From: Pedobacter sp. KBS0701
GTDB lineage: Bacteria; Bacteroidota; Bacteroidia; Sphingobacteriales; Sphingobacteriaceae
Assembly (NCBI RefSeq): GCF_005938645.2
Contig: NZ_CP042171.1
Span: 2,356,001 to 2,420,000 of the forward strand
DNA: 64,000 nucleotides
Reading direction: 5' to 3'
Shown here: positions 17,786 through 26,163 of the stretch, in pieces
Numbering within the stretch: the stretch's first letter is position 1
How the letters are laid out: every line of letters starts with the position of its first letter
The notes under the pieces: generated by a model
What the model was told of the DNA's origin: nothing
What the model saw: the letters and a program-made list of their open reading frames with translations, nothing else
Databases searched by the model: none
Program-made: the position numbers and the translations under genes

Positions 17786-19168
17786 ATGAAACATTACGAC
17801 GCGATAATTATCGGAGCGGGGCAGGCGGGCACACCATTAGCCAAAAAAATTGCCGAAGCGGGCAAAAAGACAGCTATTATCGAAAAAAGATTGGTTGGCG
17901 GCACCTGTATAAACGATGGCTGTACCCCAACAAAAGCCATGGTTGCTTCTGCCAGGGCCATCTATCAGGCTAAAAAGGCATCAGCATTAGGTGTTGAGAT
18001 TGGATCGGTCAAAATTGATTTCAAGAAAATAAAACAGCGTAAAGATGATATTGTAGAACAGTTTAGAGCATCATCAGAAAAGGGAATAAATCATACCAAA
18101 GGACTCCGGCTCATTTTCGGATCGGCAAAATTCAGCGCTGAAAAAGAATTAACCATTACCCTTAACGATGGTGGTGAAGAAAAAGTAACTGCTGATTTGA
18201 TTTTTATCAATACCGGAGCAAAAACTGCCATACCAGATATAGAAGGAATGGATCAGATTGATTATCTTACATCGACAACAATTTTAGATATAGAAACGGT
18301 TCCAGAGCATTTGGTGGTTATTGGTGGCAATTATATTGGGCTGGAGTTTGGGCAAATGTTTAACCGTTTTGGTAGTAACATAACCATTTTGGAAAAATCA
18401 TCAGCCATATTAGCTAAAGAAGACCAGGATATTTCGTCGGCCCTTAAGGAAATCTTAACCGATGAAAAGATCGAAATTATTACGGATGTGAAGATTGATA
18501 AAATCAGTCAGGATAAAAAACAACTTCATCTTTCAATCCAATCAGGTAAGACAAAGAAGAAAATTACGGCAAGTCATGTATTAATCGCAGCCGGACGCAT
18601 ACCACAAACCGCTGATTTAGGCCTCGAAAATTGTGGAGTAAAACTCGATGACAAAGGCTATGTGCTTGTAAATGAAAAGCTGGAAACCAATATTAAAGGA
18701 ATTTATGCATTGGGTGATGTAAAAGGTGGTCCTGCCTTTACCCATATTGCCTATAATGACTATACCATTGTTTACCGTAACCTGATTGAAGGGACAAAAT
18801 ATTCTATTCAGGACCGCCCCATGCCATATTGCATGTTTACCGACCCTCAACTGGGACGGATAGGTATTTCAGAAAAAGAGGCAAAAGAGAAGAAATTGAA
18901 TTATAAAGTTGCCGTTCTGCCAATGTCGAATGTTGCGCGCGGTATCGAAACAAACGAAACATTGGGGCTTATGAAAGCAATTGTAGATGCCGACAGCAAA
19001 AAGATACTAGGTGCTGCTATCCTGGCTTCAGAAGGCGGAGAAATTATGTCTGTTCTGCAAATGGCAATGGAGGGTGGTATTACTTACGACAGGATCAGGT
19101 ATTGTGTTTTTGCGCACCCTACCTATACCGAATCGCTGAATAACTTATTTATGAAACTCGAGAAATAA
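17786..19168 (+). CDS. FAD-dependent disulfide reductase, MerA/Lpd-like
   Basis: A 460-residue flavoprotein of the class I pyridine nucleotide-disulfide oxidoreductases. It shows the FAD motif GAGQAG at residues 10-15, the redox pair C41-x4-C46 in GGTCINDGCTPTK, the NAD(P) motif GGNYIGLEFG near residue 179, and the second FAD motif YALGDVKGGPAF near residue 309. The C-terminal FAHPTYTE provides the His-Glu couple for thiol chemistry. It lacks the N-terminal HMA domain and the C-terminal cysteine pair of mercuric reductase. It starts the locus and ends two bases before the ABC ATPase gene. I infer a role in reducing a low-molecular-weight disulfide, perhaps oxidised ergothioneine. Confidence 0.82.
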   Translation: MKHYDAIIIGAGQAGTPLAKKIAEAGKKTAIIEKRLVGGTCINDGCTPTKAMVASARAIYQAKKASALGVEIGSVKIDFKKIKQRKDDIVEQFRASSEKGINHTKGLRLIFGSAKFSAEKELTITLNDGGEEKVTADLIFINTGAKTAIPDIEGMDQIDYLTSTTILDIETVPEHLVVIGGNYIGLEFGQMFNRFGSNITILEKSSAILAKEDQDISSALKEILTDEKIEIITDVKIDKISQDKKQLHLSIQSGKTKKKITASHVLIAAGRIPQTADLGLENCGVKLDDKGYVLVNEKLETNIKGIYALGDVKGGPAFTHIAYNDYTIVYRNLIEGTKYSIQDRPMPYCMFTDPQLGRIGISEKEAKEKKLNYKVAVLPMSNVARGIETNETLGLMKAIVDADSKKILGAAILASEGGEIMSVLQMAMEGGITYDRIRYCVFAHPTYTESLNNLFMKLEK

Positions 19169-19169
19169 T

Positions 19170-20129
19170 ATGATCGAATTAAAAGGGATAAGCAAGAAAT
19201 TTGGAGATATTGACGCTGTAAAGCAAGTCTCTTTTAGTGTGGCCGAAAAGGAAACGTTGGTATTGTTGGGTACCAGTGGCTGCGGTAAGACCACTACTTT
19301 AAAAATGATCAACCGCTTAATTGAGCCCGATGGAGGCCAGATTTTTATTAATGATAAAAATATCACCGATCAGGATCCTGATGTATTGCGCAAGGGGATA
19401 GGTTATGTGATGCAGAATATTGGTCTTTTTCCGCATTATACCATTGCGGAGAACATTGCGCTTGTACCTAAACTTTTGAAATGGGACAAGGAAAAAATTA
19501 AAAGCCGTATTCGGGAGCTGATTCAAAAACTTCATCTACCGGAAAGTACCCTGGCGATGTATCCGCATGAGTTAAGTGGCGGACAGCAGCAGCGTGTAGG
19601 ACTGGCCCGTGCGTTGGTTACCGATCCATCAGTATTGTTAATGGATGAGCCCTTTGGAGCATTAGATAACGTTACCCGCACCAGTATCCAAAAAGAATTT
19701 AAAGCACTTGAAGAGTTGAAAAGAAAAACCATTGTGATGGTAACACACGATGTTCAGGAAGCTTTTGAACTGGCAGACAGGGTCTGCTTAATGGATAAGG
19801 GAGAGGTAGTTCAGATCGGAACACCTAAAGAATTATTATATCGGCCAATAAACGATTTCGCACGGAATTTCCTCGCTGGGCAAAGGCTGGCATTAGAGTT
19901 TAAAATAATTAATATCAAGGATATTTGGACTTATTTACCTAACGAAACCATTCATGAAGAGGAAAGTAAATCTGCTGATTTAAGTATATGGGAAGCCATG
20001 GAATTATTAAGGAATAATGACCGGTCTGAGCTTTTCGTTTCAGGTGCTGATCAGGCAATCAAATCGATCAATTTCGAGCAGTTAACCAAAGGATTTAATC
20101 AATACCAAAACGCACAGCTGCATGAATGA
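19170..20129 (+). CDS. ABC transporter ATPase, EgtV/OpuBA-like
   Basis: The ATP-hydrolysing subunit of an importer of the glycine betaine/choline/ergothioneine class. In 319 residues it has Walker A GTSGCGKTT near residue 33, signature LSGGQQQR near residue 135, and Walker B VLLMDEPFGALD near residue 155. Residues 245-319 are a degenerate regulatory region with one CBS-like stretch (WEAMELLRNNDRSELFV). It overlaps the permease gene by eight bases. Taken alone it could serve betaine or choline; the egtB-egtD genes immediately downstream make ergothioneine the more likely substrate, as in the described EgtUV transporters. Confidence 0.82.
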   Translation: MIELKGISKKFGDIDAVKQVSFSVAEKETLVLLGTSGCGKTTTLKMINRLIEPDGGQIFINDKNITDQDPDVLRKGIGYVMQNIGLFPHYTIAENIALVPKLLKWDKEKIKSRIRELIQKLHLPESTLAMYPHELSGGQQQRVGLARALVTDPSVLLMDEPFGALDNVTRTSIQKEFKALEELKRKTIVMVTHDVQEAFELADRVCLMDKGEVVQIGTPKELLYRPINDFARNFLAGQRLALEFKIINIKDIWTYLPNETIHEEESKSADLSIWEAMELLRNNDRSELFVSGADQAIKSINFEQLTKGFNQYQNAQLHE

Positions 20130-21693
20130 GCAACAGCAAACCCTATGGCAGTTTATGTCAGGGCAGTCTGATAAACTGCTCAGTCAAACTTTACAGCATG
20201 TAGGTTTAACCTTTATTTCTTTAATCCTGGCTATTGCCATCGGTTTACCCTTAGGTATATTAATTGCCAGAAAGCGAAAACTTTCGGGAACGGTTTTGGG
20301 CATTGCAGGTGTGTTGCAAACCATACCAAGTATCGCTTTATTGGGTTTTATGATCCCGGTTTTAGGGATCGGTGCCAAACCGGCTATTGTTGCACTGCTT
20401 ATTTATGCCTTGTTACCGATTATCCGAAATACTTATACCGGTATTATTGGTATCGATCATCATGTTAAAGAAGCTGCCAGAGCCATGGGGATGAGTAAAG
20501 GCCAGATTTTATTAAAAGTAGAATTGCCGCTTGCTATGCCTGTTATTTTAGCTGGTATCCGTACCGCAACAGTAATTAATGTAGGTGTGGCCACTTTAGC
20601 CTCATTTATTGCAGCAGGCGGCCTGGGTGAGTTTATTTTTGGCGGTATATCGCTCAATAATACCAATATGATTTTGGCTGGAGCTATTCCTGCTGCGTTA
20701 TTGGCCATTATACTAGATGCTTTACTTTCCTTGATCCAAAAAATGGATTTTAAAAAGTTAAGGAAAGCATTGTACGTTTTCCCTGTTGTGATTTTGATTT
20801 TGGGCGGTTTTTATGCGTTACCAACCGCTTATGGCGCTACATTAACAGCCGGATTTACTCCCGAATTTATGGGCAGGCAGGATGGCGATCTTGGATTAAA
20901 ATCAACTTATGGTTTAAAAATCCATACCATCGTGATCAGCGATGCGGTGATGTACAAAGCCGCTTTTTCAAAGGAACTGGACGTAATCAGCGGCTATTCT
21001 ACTGATGGCCGTTTAAAAGCTTTTGACCTGAAAATCTTGAAAGACGATAAGAATATTTTTCCGCCCTATTATGCTGCACCAATTGTTCGTGATGAAGCTT
21101 TAAAACAATTCCCCGAATTGGAAGAAGCCCTGAATTTACTCTCCGGGAAAATTACAGATTCGATTATGACCGATCTGAATTATAGAGCAGATCACCTTCA
21201 TCAGCAGCCGGAGCGGGTGGCGAAGGATTTCCTGATCAGCAATGGCTTGTACAAAGCGCCTAAAAATGGCCATGACGGTACCGTGCGTATAGGTTCGAAG
21301 ATTTTTGGCGAACAATATATTCTTGCCGAAATGTACAGCATGCTGATTAAAGGAAATACAGATTACGATGTAGCTACTAAAACCGGATTGGGCGGAACGA
21401 AAATCTGTTTTGATGCACTCATGAACGACCAGATAGACTTTTACCCCGAGTATACAGGAACAGGTCTTCTCGTTTTGTTGCAGCCAAATCCAAAAATTGC
21501 AAAGGAAATGGCGCATGATAAAGAGAAAACGTACAACTATGTAAGTGCTGAATTTGAGAAAAAGTTTAAAATCAAATGGCTCAAACCAATCGGTTTTAAC
21601 AATTCTTATGCTTTAATGATGCGGCAAAAACAATCAAAAGAACTACATGTTAATAGCATCACAGACCTCAAAAATTATTTAGATAAAAATTAA
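20122..21693 (+). CDS. ABC permease fused to a circularly permuted binding domain, EgtU-like
   Basis: A 523-residue fusion of permease and substrate-binding protein. Residues 1-230 hold six or so helices with the ATPase-contact EAA loop at about 117-149 (EAARAMGMSKGQ). The binding domain has an unusual order. Residues 241-378 match what is normally the C-terminal half of OpuAC-type proteins (GFTPEFMGRQDG, YSTDGRLKAFDL, ILKDDKNIFPPYY), and residues 387-520 match the normal N-terminal half (VRIGSKIFGEQYILAE, GLGGTKICFDAL, YPEYTGTG). The domain is therefore circularly permuted, with a linker near 379-386. Its stop shares a base with the egtB start. Confidence 0.85.
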   Translation: MNEQQQTLWQFMSGQSDKLLSQTLQHVGLTFISLILAIAIGLPLGILIARKRKLSGTVLGIAGVLQTIPSIALLGFMIPVLGIGAKPAIVALLIYALLPIIRNTYTGIIGIDHHVKEAARAMGMSKGQILLKVELPLAMPVILAGIRTATVINVGVATLASFIAAGGLGEFIFGGISLNNTNMILAGAIPAALLAIILDALLSLIQKMDFKKLRKALYVFPVVILILGGFYALPTAYGATLTAGFTPEFMGRQDGDLGLKSTYGLKIHTIVISDAVMYKAAFSKELDVISGYSTDGRLKAFDLKILKDDKNIFPPYYAAPIVRDEALKQFPELEEALNLLSGKITDSIMTDLNYRADHLHQQPERVAKDFLISNGLYKAPKNGHDGTVRIGSKIFGEQYILAEMYSMLIKGNTDYDVATKTGLGGTKICFDALMNDQIDFYPEYTGTGLLVLLQPNPKIAKEMAHDKEKTYNYVSAEFEKKFKIKWLKPIGFNNSYALMMRQKQSKELHVNSITDLKNYLDKN

Positions 21694-22841
21694 TGACACT
21701 GCTAGAAGAATACTTACAGATTCGGAAATATTCCGAGCAGATTTGTGAACCTTTACAAACTGAAGATTATGTGGTGCAGCCTGTTGTAGATGTAAGTCCA
21801 CCTAAATGGCATTTGGGACATACCACCTGGTTCTTCGAAACCTTTATATTGAAGCCGTTTTCGGGTAACTATCAGACATATAACGATGATTATAATTTCG
21901 TGTTTAATAGTTATTATGAAACCGTTGGCAATCGGGTAATCCGTACCGACCGAGGCAATTTAAGCCGCCCAAGCGTAAATGAAATTTACCAATACCGGGC
22001 TTATGTGGATGAAGCCATGACAAATTTTTTAACAGCACCCTTAAAAGATGAAGTTAAGGAATTGTTGGTTTTAGGCTTTAACCACGAGCAGCAGCATCAG
22101 GAATTGTTATTAACCGATATTAAATATATCCTGGGCAATAATCCATTATTTCCTGTTTACACTAAAGACAAAAAAGAAGTACTAGCAGGTGAAAATGAAT
22201 CTGGTTTGATCGATATCTCAGCCGGAATTTACGAAATCGGTTATGAAGGAAAGGGTTTTAGCTTTGACAATGAACTGAACAGACATCAAGTTTACCTGCA
22301 TGATTTTGCCATCAGTAAAACATTAGTCAGCAATGCCGAATTTTTAGAATTTATCAAAGCAGGCGGATATGAAAATTTTAATTATTGGCATGCAGAAGGC
22401 TGGGATTGGGTAAAAACCAACCACATCACATCACCCACGTACTGGCACTTAATTGATGAAGAATGGTTTAATTACACTCTGGGCGGACTTTTACCAATTG
22501 ATCCGAATGCGCCTGTAAGTCATATCAGTTATTACGAAGCTTATGCCTATGCCAGCTGGCGAGGCATGCGTTTGCCTACCGAATTTGAATGGGAAGTGGC
22601 GGCAAAAAGCTTTAATTGGGGCGAAAGGTGGGAGTGGACTGAAAGTGCTTACCTCCCTTATCCTGGTTTTAGTAAAGCACCAGGGGCCATTGGTGAATAT
22701 AACGGCAAATTTATGGTCAATCAAAAAGTACTTCGCGGGGCATCCATAGCTACTCCGCAAAATCATTCACGCATTACTTATCGAAATTTCTTTCATCCGC
22801 AATTAAGATGGCAATATACGGGCATACGCCTGGCAAAATAA
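21693..22841 (+). CDS. egtB: ergothioneine synthase EgtB, iron sulfoxide synthase
   Basis: A non-haem iron enzyme using O2 to join a sulfur donor (gamma-glutamylcysteine or cysteine) to trimethylhistidine (hercynine). The 382-residue protein has an N-terminal DinB-like domain supplying the iron site, H43 in HLGHTTWFFE and H131 with H135 in NHEQQHQE, matching the three-histidine pattern of known EgtB. A C-terminal formylglycine-generating-enzyme-like domain runs from about residue 165 (GFSFDNELNRHQVYLHDF) to the end (LRWQYTGIRLAK). It follows the transporter without a gap and is seven bases from egtD, so synthesis and import share a transcript. Confidence 0.92.
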   Translation: MTLLEEYLQIRKYSEQICEPLQTEDYVVQPVVDVSPPKWHLGHTTWFFETFILKPFSGNYQTYNDDYNFVFNSYYETVGNRVIRTDRGNLSRPSVNEIYQYRAYVDEAMTNFLTAPLKDEVKELLVLGFNHEQQHQELLLTDIKYILGNNPLFPVYTKDKKEVLAGENESGLIDISAGIYEIGYEGKGFSFDNELNRHQVYLHDFAISKTLVSNAEFLEFIKAGGYENFNYWHAEGWDWVKTNHITSPTYWHLIDEEWFNYTLGGLLPIDPNAPVSHISYYEAYAYASWRGMRLPTEFEWEVAAKSFNWGERWEWTESAYLPYPGFSKAPGAIGEYNGKFMVNQKVLRGASIATPQNHSRITYRNFFHPQLRWQYTGIRLAK

Positions 22842-22848
22842 AATCAAC

Positions 22849-23823
22849 ATGAACACCACTACTATTGAAATAACAACCGACAACAAAACGCAATTTCTTC
22901 AGGAAACCTTAACAGGACTAAAATCTGAGCCAAAATTTATGCTTTCCAAGTATTTTTATGATGCTATCGGAGACCGCATATTTCAGCAGATTATGGAAAT
23001 GGAAGAATATTATCTAACCAATGCAGAAATGGAAATTCTCCAGTATCAGTCTGCGCAACTTTCGCAGGCCATATCTGCAGATGGTACTGCCTTCGATCTG
23101 ATCGAATTGGGTGCCGGTGATGCTACCAAGTCCATTCATCTGTTAAAATCACTGCTGGACGATCAGATGGAATTTAGTTATTTTCCTATTGATATTTCAG
23201 CGCATGTAATTTCGGATCTGGAAGAAAATCTGCCTAAAAAACTTCCTTCTTTAGATGTTAAAGGACTCAATGGCGATTATTTTGACATGCTGAAAAAGGC
23301 GACTGAACTGTCTGACCGTAGAAAAGTAGTATTGTTTATGGGTGCAAATATTGGTAACATGACAATTGCTGATGCTGAAAGTTTCTGTTTGTCATTAAAG
23401 CAATTACTTGCTCCAAATGACCTGTTAATTATCGGTTTCGATCTCAAAAAAAATCCACAACAAATTCTTGCTGCGTACAATGATAAAGAAGGAATTACCA
23501 GATCTTTCAACCTCAATCTGCTACAACGCATCAATAAAGAACTCGATGGTGATTTTAAAATTGATCAATTTGAACATTACGCGAGTTACGATCCGGCATC
23601 AGGTGCCTGTAAAAGTTACCTCATCAGTTTAAAAAACCAGATCGTAAATATTGGTGAACATGCCATTCATTTCGTCGAAAATGAACATATTTTTATGGAA
23701 ATCTCACAAAAATATTCCTTAGGCGATATTGATCAATTGGCAGCGAAAACAGGCTTTAAACCGCTTCAACGTTTTTTTGATCATAATCAATATTTTGTAG
23801 ATGCCATTTGGAGGGTAGATTAG
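22849..23823 (+). CDS. egtD: L-histidine N-alpha-methyltransferase EgtD
   Basis: This enzyme uses S-adenosylmethionine to trimethylate the alpha-amino group of histidine, giving hercynine, the EgtB substrate. The 324-residue protein has the family N-terminus with EPKFMLSKYFYDAIGDRIF near residue 27, the SAM motif LIELGAGDATKS near residue 84, and FMGANIGNM near residue 164. It is the last gene of the operon and overlaps the convergent aminotransferase gene by four bases at the stop codons. No separate egtA or egtC is seen, so the sulfur donor may be cysteine itself or be made elsewhere. Confidence 0.93.
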   Translation: MNTTTIEITTDNKTQFLQETLTGLKSEPKFMLSKYFYDAIGDRIFQQIMEMEEYYLTNAEMEILQYQSAQLSQAISADGTAFDLIELGAGDATKSIHLLKSLLDDQMEFSYFPIDISAHVISDLEENLPKKLPSLDVKGLNGDYFDMLKKATELSDRRKVVLFMGANIGNMTIADAESFCLSLKQLLAPNDLLIIGFDLKKNPQQILAAYNDKEGITRSFNLNLLQRINKELDGDFKIDQFEHYASYDPASGACKSYLISLKNQIVNIGEHAIHFVENEHIFMEISQKYSLGDIDQLAAKTGFKPLQRFFDHNQYFVDAIWRVD

Positions 23824-24899
23824 TTTTTGCCATCCAAAACTTGTAATAAGTGGTTTAAATCTTCTTTCGTATTATAAAAATGAAAGGAAATCCTTGTGCC
23901 TGATCCTCTTGGTGAGCAGAGTATTTTGGCAGTAACAAGTTTATCTACTGTTTTTTGATCCAGCGGCATACTCATAATTGTCGATTGATACTTTCTTTCG
24001 AGCATCCAGTCCGGCACTAATCCTCTTGAATTTAATTCTAATCTTGCCTGATTACTGAGCATTTGCGTGTTTTTTTCAATCCAATCGAAACCAAATGAAC
24101 CAAGATAATTTAAACTCTCGTTTAACGTGCCGAAGTTTAAGGTATCCAGATGCCCGGGTTCGAAAGACATGGATAAATGATCTTTGCCTTTTAAAAATGG
24201 CGCAGTAGGCAGGTTGGCTAATTTATTTTTTGCGTATATCGCATCTTTCATCTGATCGGAAAGAAAGGCATATCCGTTTCCATATCCAGCTAAAAGCCAC
24301 TTGTAGCCACTACCAATTAATGCATCTAAGCCCGATTTTTCAAAATTAAAGACAGTAGTCCCTAAGAACTGAGTTCCATCTCCAACTAATAACAGATCAG
24401 GGTAGCTTGTTTTTAATTTCCGGATAAAATCCTCATCCATTCTGAGGCCACTAATGTATTGTACCATACTAAAAGCCAGTATGGTAGGTCTAAATTTTTC
24501 GATGGCATTGATGATGTTTTCTTCTAGTTTTTCGTCGATTGGTATACTATGATAATCAAAACCCATGCTCATTACTGGGTAACTTACCGATGGGTATTCT
24601 TCTTCTAAAAGCAAAAAACGATGACTTTTATCCATTCCGCTCAATAAAATATTGAAGCCCACCGAAAAATTCTGAACGAAATAGGTTTTCTCTGATTTTG
24701 AATTGAAAAGTTTAGCAATGTTATTTCTGAGGTCAGTAATAATGGGCAGATTCTCCATCCTGAAAATGCTCCCACCTGCCATAAATTCCAGGTCATGTTT
24801 AGTTCTCCATTCAGCCAAATTAGTCGATAAAATGCCCGAATTGGCAGTATTGAGGTAAGTGTATTCTTTGAGGATCGGAAAAGATAGGTTCATAATCAA
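23820..24899 (-). CDS. class V aminotransferase-fold PLP enzyme, possible EgtE
   Basis: A 359-residue PLP enzyme of the aminotransferase class V/cysteine desulfurase fold. The N-terminus YTYLNTANSGILS, the cofactor aspartate region LLVGDGTQFLG near residue 170, and the PLP lysine in GSGYKWLLAGYG near residue 200 are clear. It is convergent with egtD and overlaps it by four bases, so it has its own promoter in the 110 bases before DinB. Ergothioneine synthesis needs a C-S lyase (EgtE) of this fold. This gene is the only candidate in the locus, but the family also includes isopenicillin-epimerase-like enzymes and kynureninase relatives. Confidence 0.75.
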   Translation of the reverse strand: MIMNLSFPILKEYTYLNTANSGILSTNLAEWRTKHDLEFMAGGSIFRMENLPIITDLRNNIAKLFNSKSEKTYFVQNFSVGFNILLSGMDKSHRFLLLEEEYPSVSYPVMSMGFDYHSIPIDEKLEENIINAIEKFRPTILAFSMVQYISGLRMDEDFIRKLKTSYPDLLLVGDGTQFLGTTVFNFEKSGLDALIGSGYKWLLAGYGNGYAFLSDQMKDAIYAKNKLANLPTAPFLKGKDHLSMSFEPGHLDTLNFGTLNESLNYLGSFGFDWIEKNTQMLSNQARLELNSRGLVPDWMLERKYQSTIMSMPLDQKTVDKLVTAKILCSPRGSGTRISFHFYNTKEDLNHLLQVLDGKN

Positions 24900-25007
24900 A
24901 ATTAAAAGAATTATGCATTAAAAAATAAATGCTGCCCCCAAAATTGATTTTTATACAAACCTATGAGAATTATGTTTGTTAGGTTAATACAATCTGCTCA
25001 TATTATT

Positions 25008-25484
25008 ATGGAAAATCAAACATCAATATTGGTTACAGAACTTAAAAAATTATTAAATGGGGGTGGAGCACATGTGGGATTTGAAGATGCTGTAGCTAAT
25101 CTACCTTTTAATCTTTTGGGCGAAAGGCCTTATAACTTACCTTATAGTATATGGCAATTGGCCGAACATATTAAAATCGCTCAATGGGATATGCTCCAAT
25201 TTAGCAAAGATGGATCACATCAATCGCCGAAATGGCCAGATGAATATTGGCCTGAAGAAGTGGCACCTAAAGATGAAAATGCCTGGAACAATACACTAAA
25301 ACAGATTGATGCTGATTTGAAAGAATTTAATGCTTTGTTAGATTGTTCGGATTTATATGTGCCGATTCCGCATGGCGATGGACAAAATATATTACGCGAA
25401 GCCCTGCAAATTGCCGATCATAATGCCTACCATATTGCTGAAATTGTTGTCATCAGACGTTTATTGGATGACTGGAAAAGCTAA
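25008..25484 (+). CDS. DinB-family protein
   Basis: A 158-residue four-helix-bundle protein of the DinB/YfiT superfamily. The ATG at 25008 is preferred over 24963, since TATGTTTG at about 24970-24977 fits the -7 box and would lie inside the longer frame. The three histidines of the metal site are recognisable in LAEHIKIAQ, and HNAYH near the C-terminus (ADHNAYHIAEIV). Family members bind a metal and some transfer low-molecular-weight thiols. Next to an ergothioneine locus a thiol-linked role is tempting but not shown. It is divergent from the aminotransferase. Confidence 0.78.
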   Translation: MENQTSILVTELKKLLNGGGAHVGFEDAVANLPFNLLGERPYNLPYSIWQLAEHIKIAQWDMLQFSKDGSHQSPKWPDEYWPEEVAPKDENAWNNTLKQIDADLKEFNALLDCSDLYVPIPHGDGQNILREALQIADHNAYHIAEIVVIRRLLDDWKS

Positions 25485-25600
25485 ATGAAATTGTCTTGTT
25501 TGGACCTGCACTTTGGCGCTTATACAGCCCGTTACTATGGTTTTAATCCGCTAAATTTAACTGTCCGTTCTCATGAAAATTGATTAAAAAAAAAAGATTT

Positions 25601-25984
25601 ATGTTACAAAACTCAAAAGCATTCAGCTCATTTTCTGTAGACGATATACAGCAAGCGAAAGATTTTTATCAGGGAGTATTGGGTATCGAGGTTAAAGATA
25701 ATCCAATGGGCGTAATTGAATTGGTTATTTCCGGATCGGCAGATGTATTACTTTATCCAAAACCAAATCATGTTCCGGCAACTTTTACGGTACTTAATTT
25801 TCCGGTTGAAAATATAGATCAGGCTGCCGACGAACTTATTGCCAGGGGAGTAAAGTTCGAGATTTACAATGAGGAGCATCTTAAAACGGACAGCAAAGGT
25901 ATCTCACGGGGAAACGGTGGCCCAAACATTGCCTGGTTTAGAGATCCTGCCGGCAATATTTTGTCTATTTTGGAGACTAACTAA
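25601..25984 (+). CDS. VOC-family (glyoxalase-like) protein
   Basis: A 127-residue protein with the paired beta-alpha-beta-beta-beta units of the vicinal oxygen chelate superfamily. The N-terminal [21 protein letters not shown] and the C-terminal [20 protein letters not shown] are characteristic. The ATG at 25601 replaces an upstream TTG at 25580. Members include glyoxalase I, resistance proteins and dioxygenases; the substrate cannot be told. The first strand lacks the usual metal-ligand histidine, though a glutamate near the end (ILSILE) is in the normal position. It is followed by two hairpin repeats shared with the convergent ackA. Confidence 0.78.
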   Translation: MLQNSKAFSSFSVDDIQQAKDFYQGVLGIEVKDNPMGVIELVISGSADVLLYPKPNHVPATFTVLNFPVENIDQAADELIARGVKFEIYNEEHLKTDSKGISRGNGGPNIAWFRDPAGNILSILETN

Positions 25985-25992
25985 GTTTAGCC

Positions 25993-26045
25993 AGACTTTC
26001 GAAGTTTGCAAAGCGAAAAAGCCATAGCACAAACTTCGAAAGTCT
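25993..26045. terminator. 16-bp inverted repeat, bidirectional terminator candidate
   Basis: AGACTTTCGAAGTTTG and CAAACTTCGAAAGTCT are perfect complements around a 21-base spacer, followed by TTTTCT. The element starts nine bases after the VOC stop and can end transcription from that gene. Confidence 0.7.
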
Positions 26046-26063
26046 TTTCTCAGTCTTTGGTTG

Positions 26064-26084
26064 GTAGCTCACCAACCATGATTT
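26064..26084. repeat. short hairpin between two larger ones
   Basis: TGGTTGGT and ACCAACCA form an 8-bp perfect stem around AGCTC. It sits between the two related hairpins at 25993 and 26106. Confidence 0.5.
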
Positions 26085-26105
26085 AATTCAGGCCTAAGCT
26101 TAGAT

Positions 26106-26157
26106 AGACTTCTGAAGTTGGCAAAACGCAAAGGCCATAGCGCAAACTTCGGAAGCT
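26106..26157. terminator. second, diverged copy of the hairpin, downstream of ackA
   Basis: This repeats the element at 25993 with changes on both arms and the shared core 'gccatagc.caaacttcg.aag'. Base changes in one arm are partly matched in the other, so the stem is mostly kept. It lies seven bases past the ackA stop and probably terminates the pta-ackA transcript. Confidence 0.6.
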
Positions 26158-26163
26158 TTGCAA

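Noticed and set aside
17786..19168. Mercuric reductase (merA)
   Set aside because: No N-terminal HMA domain, no C-terminal cysteine pair and no mer genes nearby; only the shared flavoprotein disulfide core matches.
19170..21693. Choline or glycine betaine importer
   Set aside because: Possible from sequence alone, but co-transcription with egtB-egtD makes ergothioneine more likely. Kept as an alternative.
25985..26163. CRISPR-like array from repeated hairpins
   Set aside because: Only two diverged copies with internal dyads and no regular spacers; they fit terminators.
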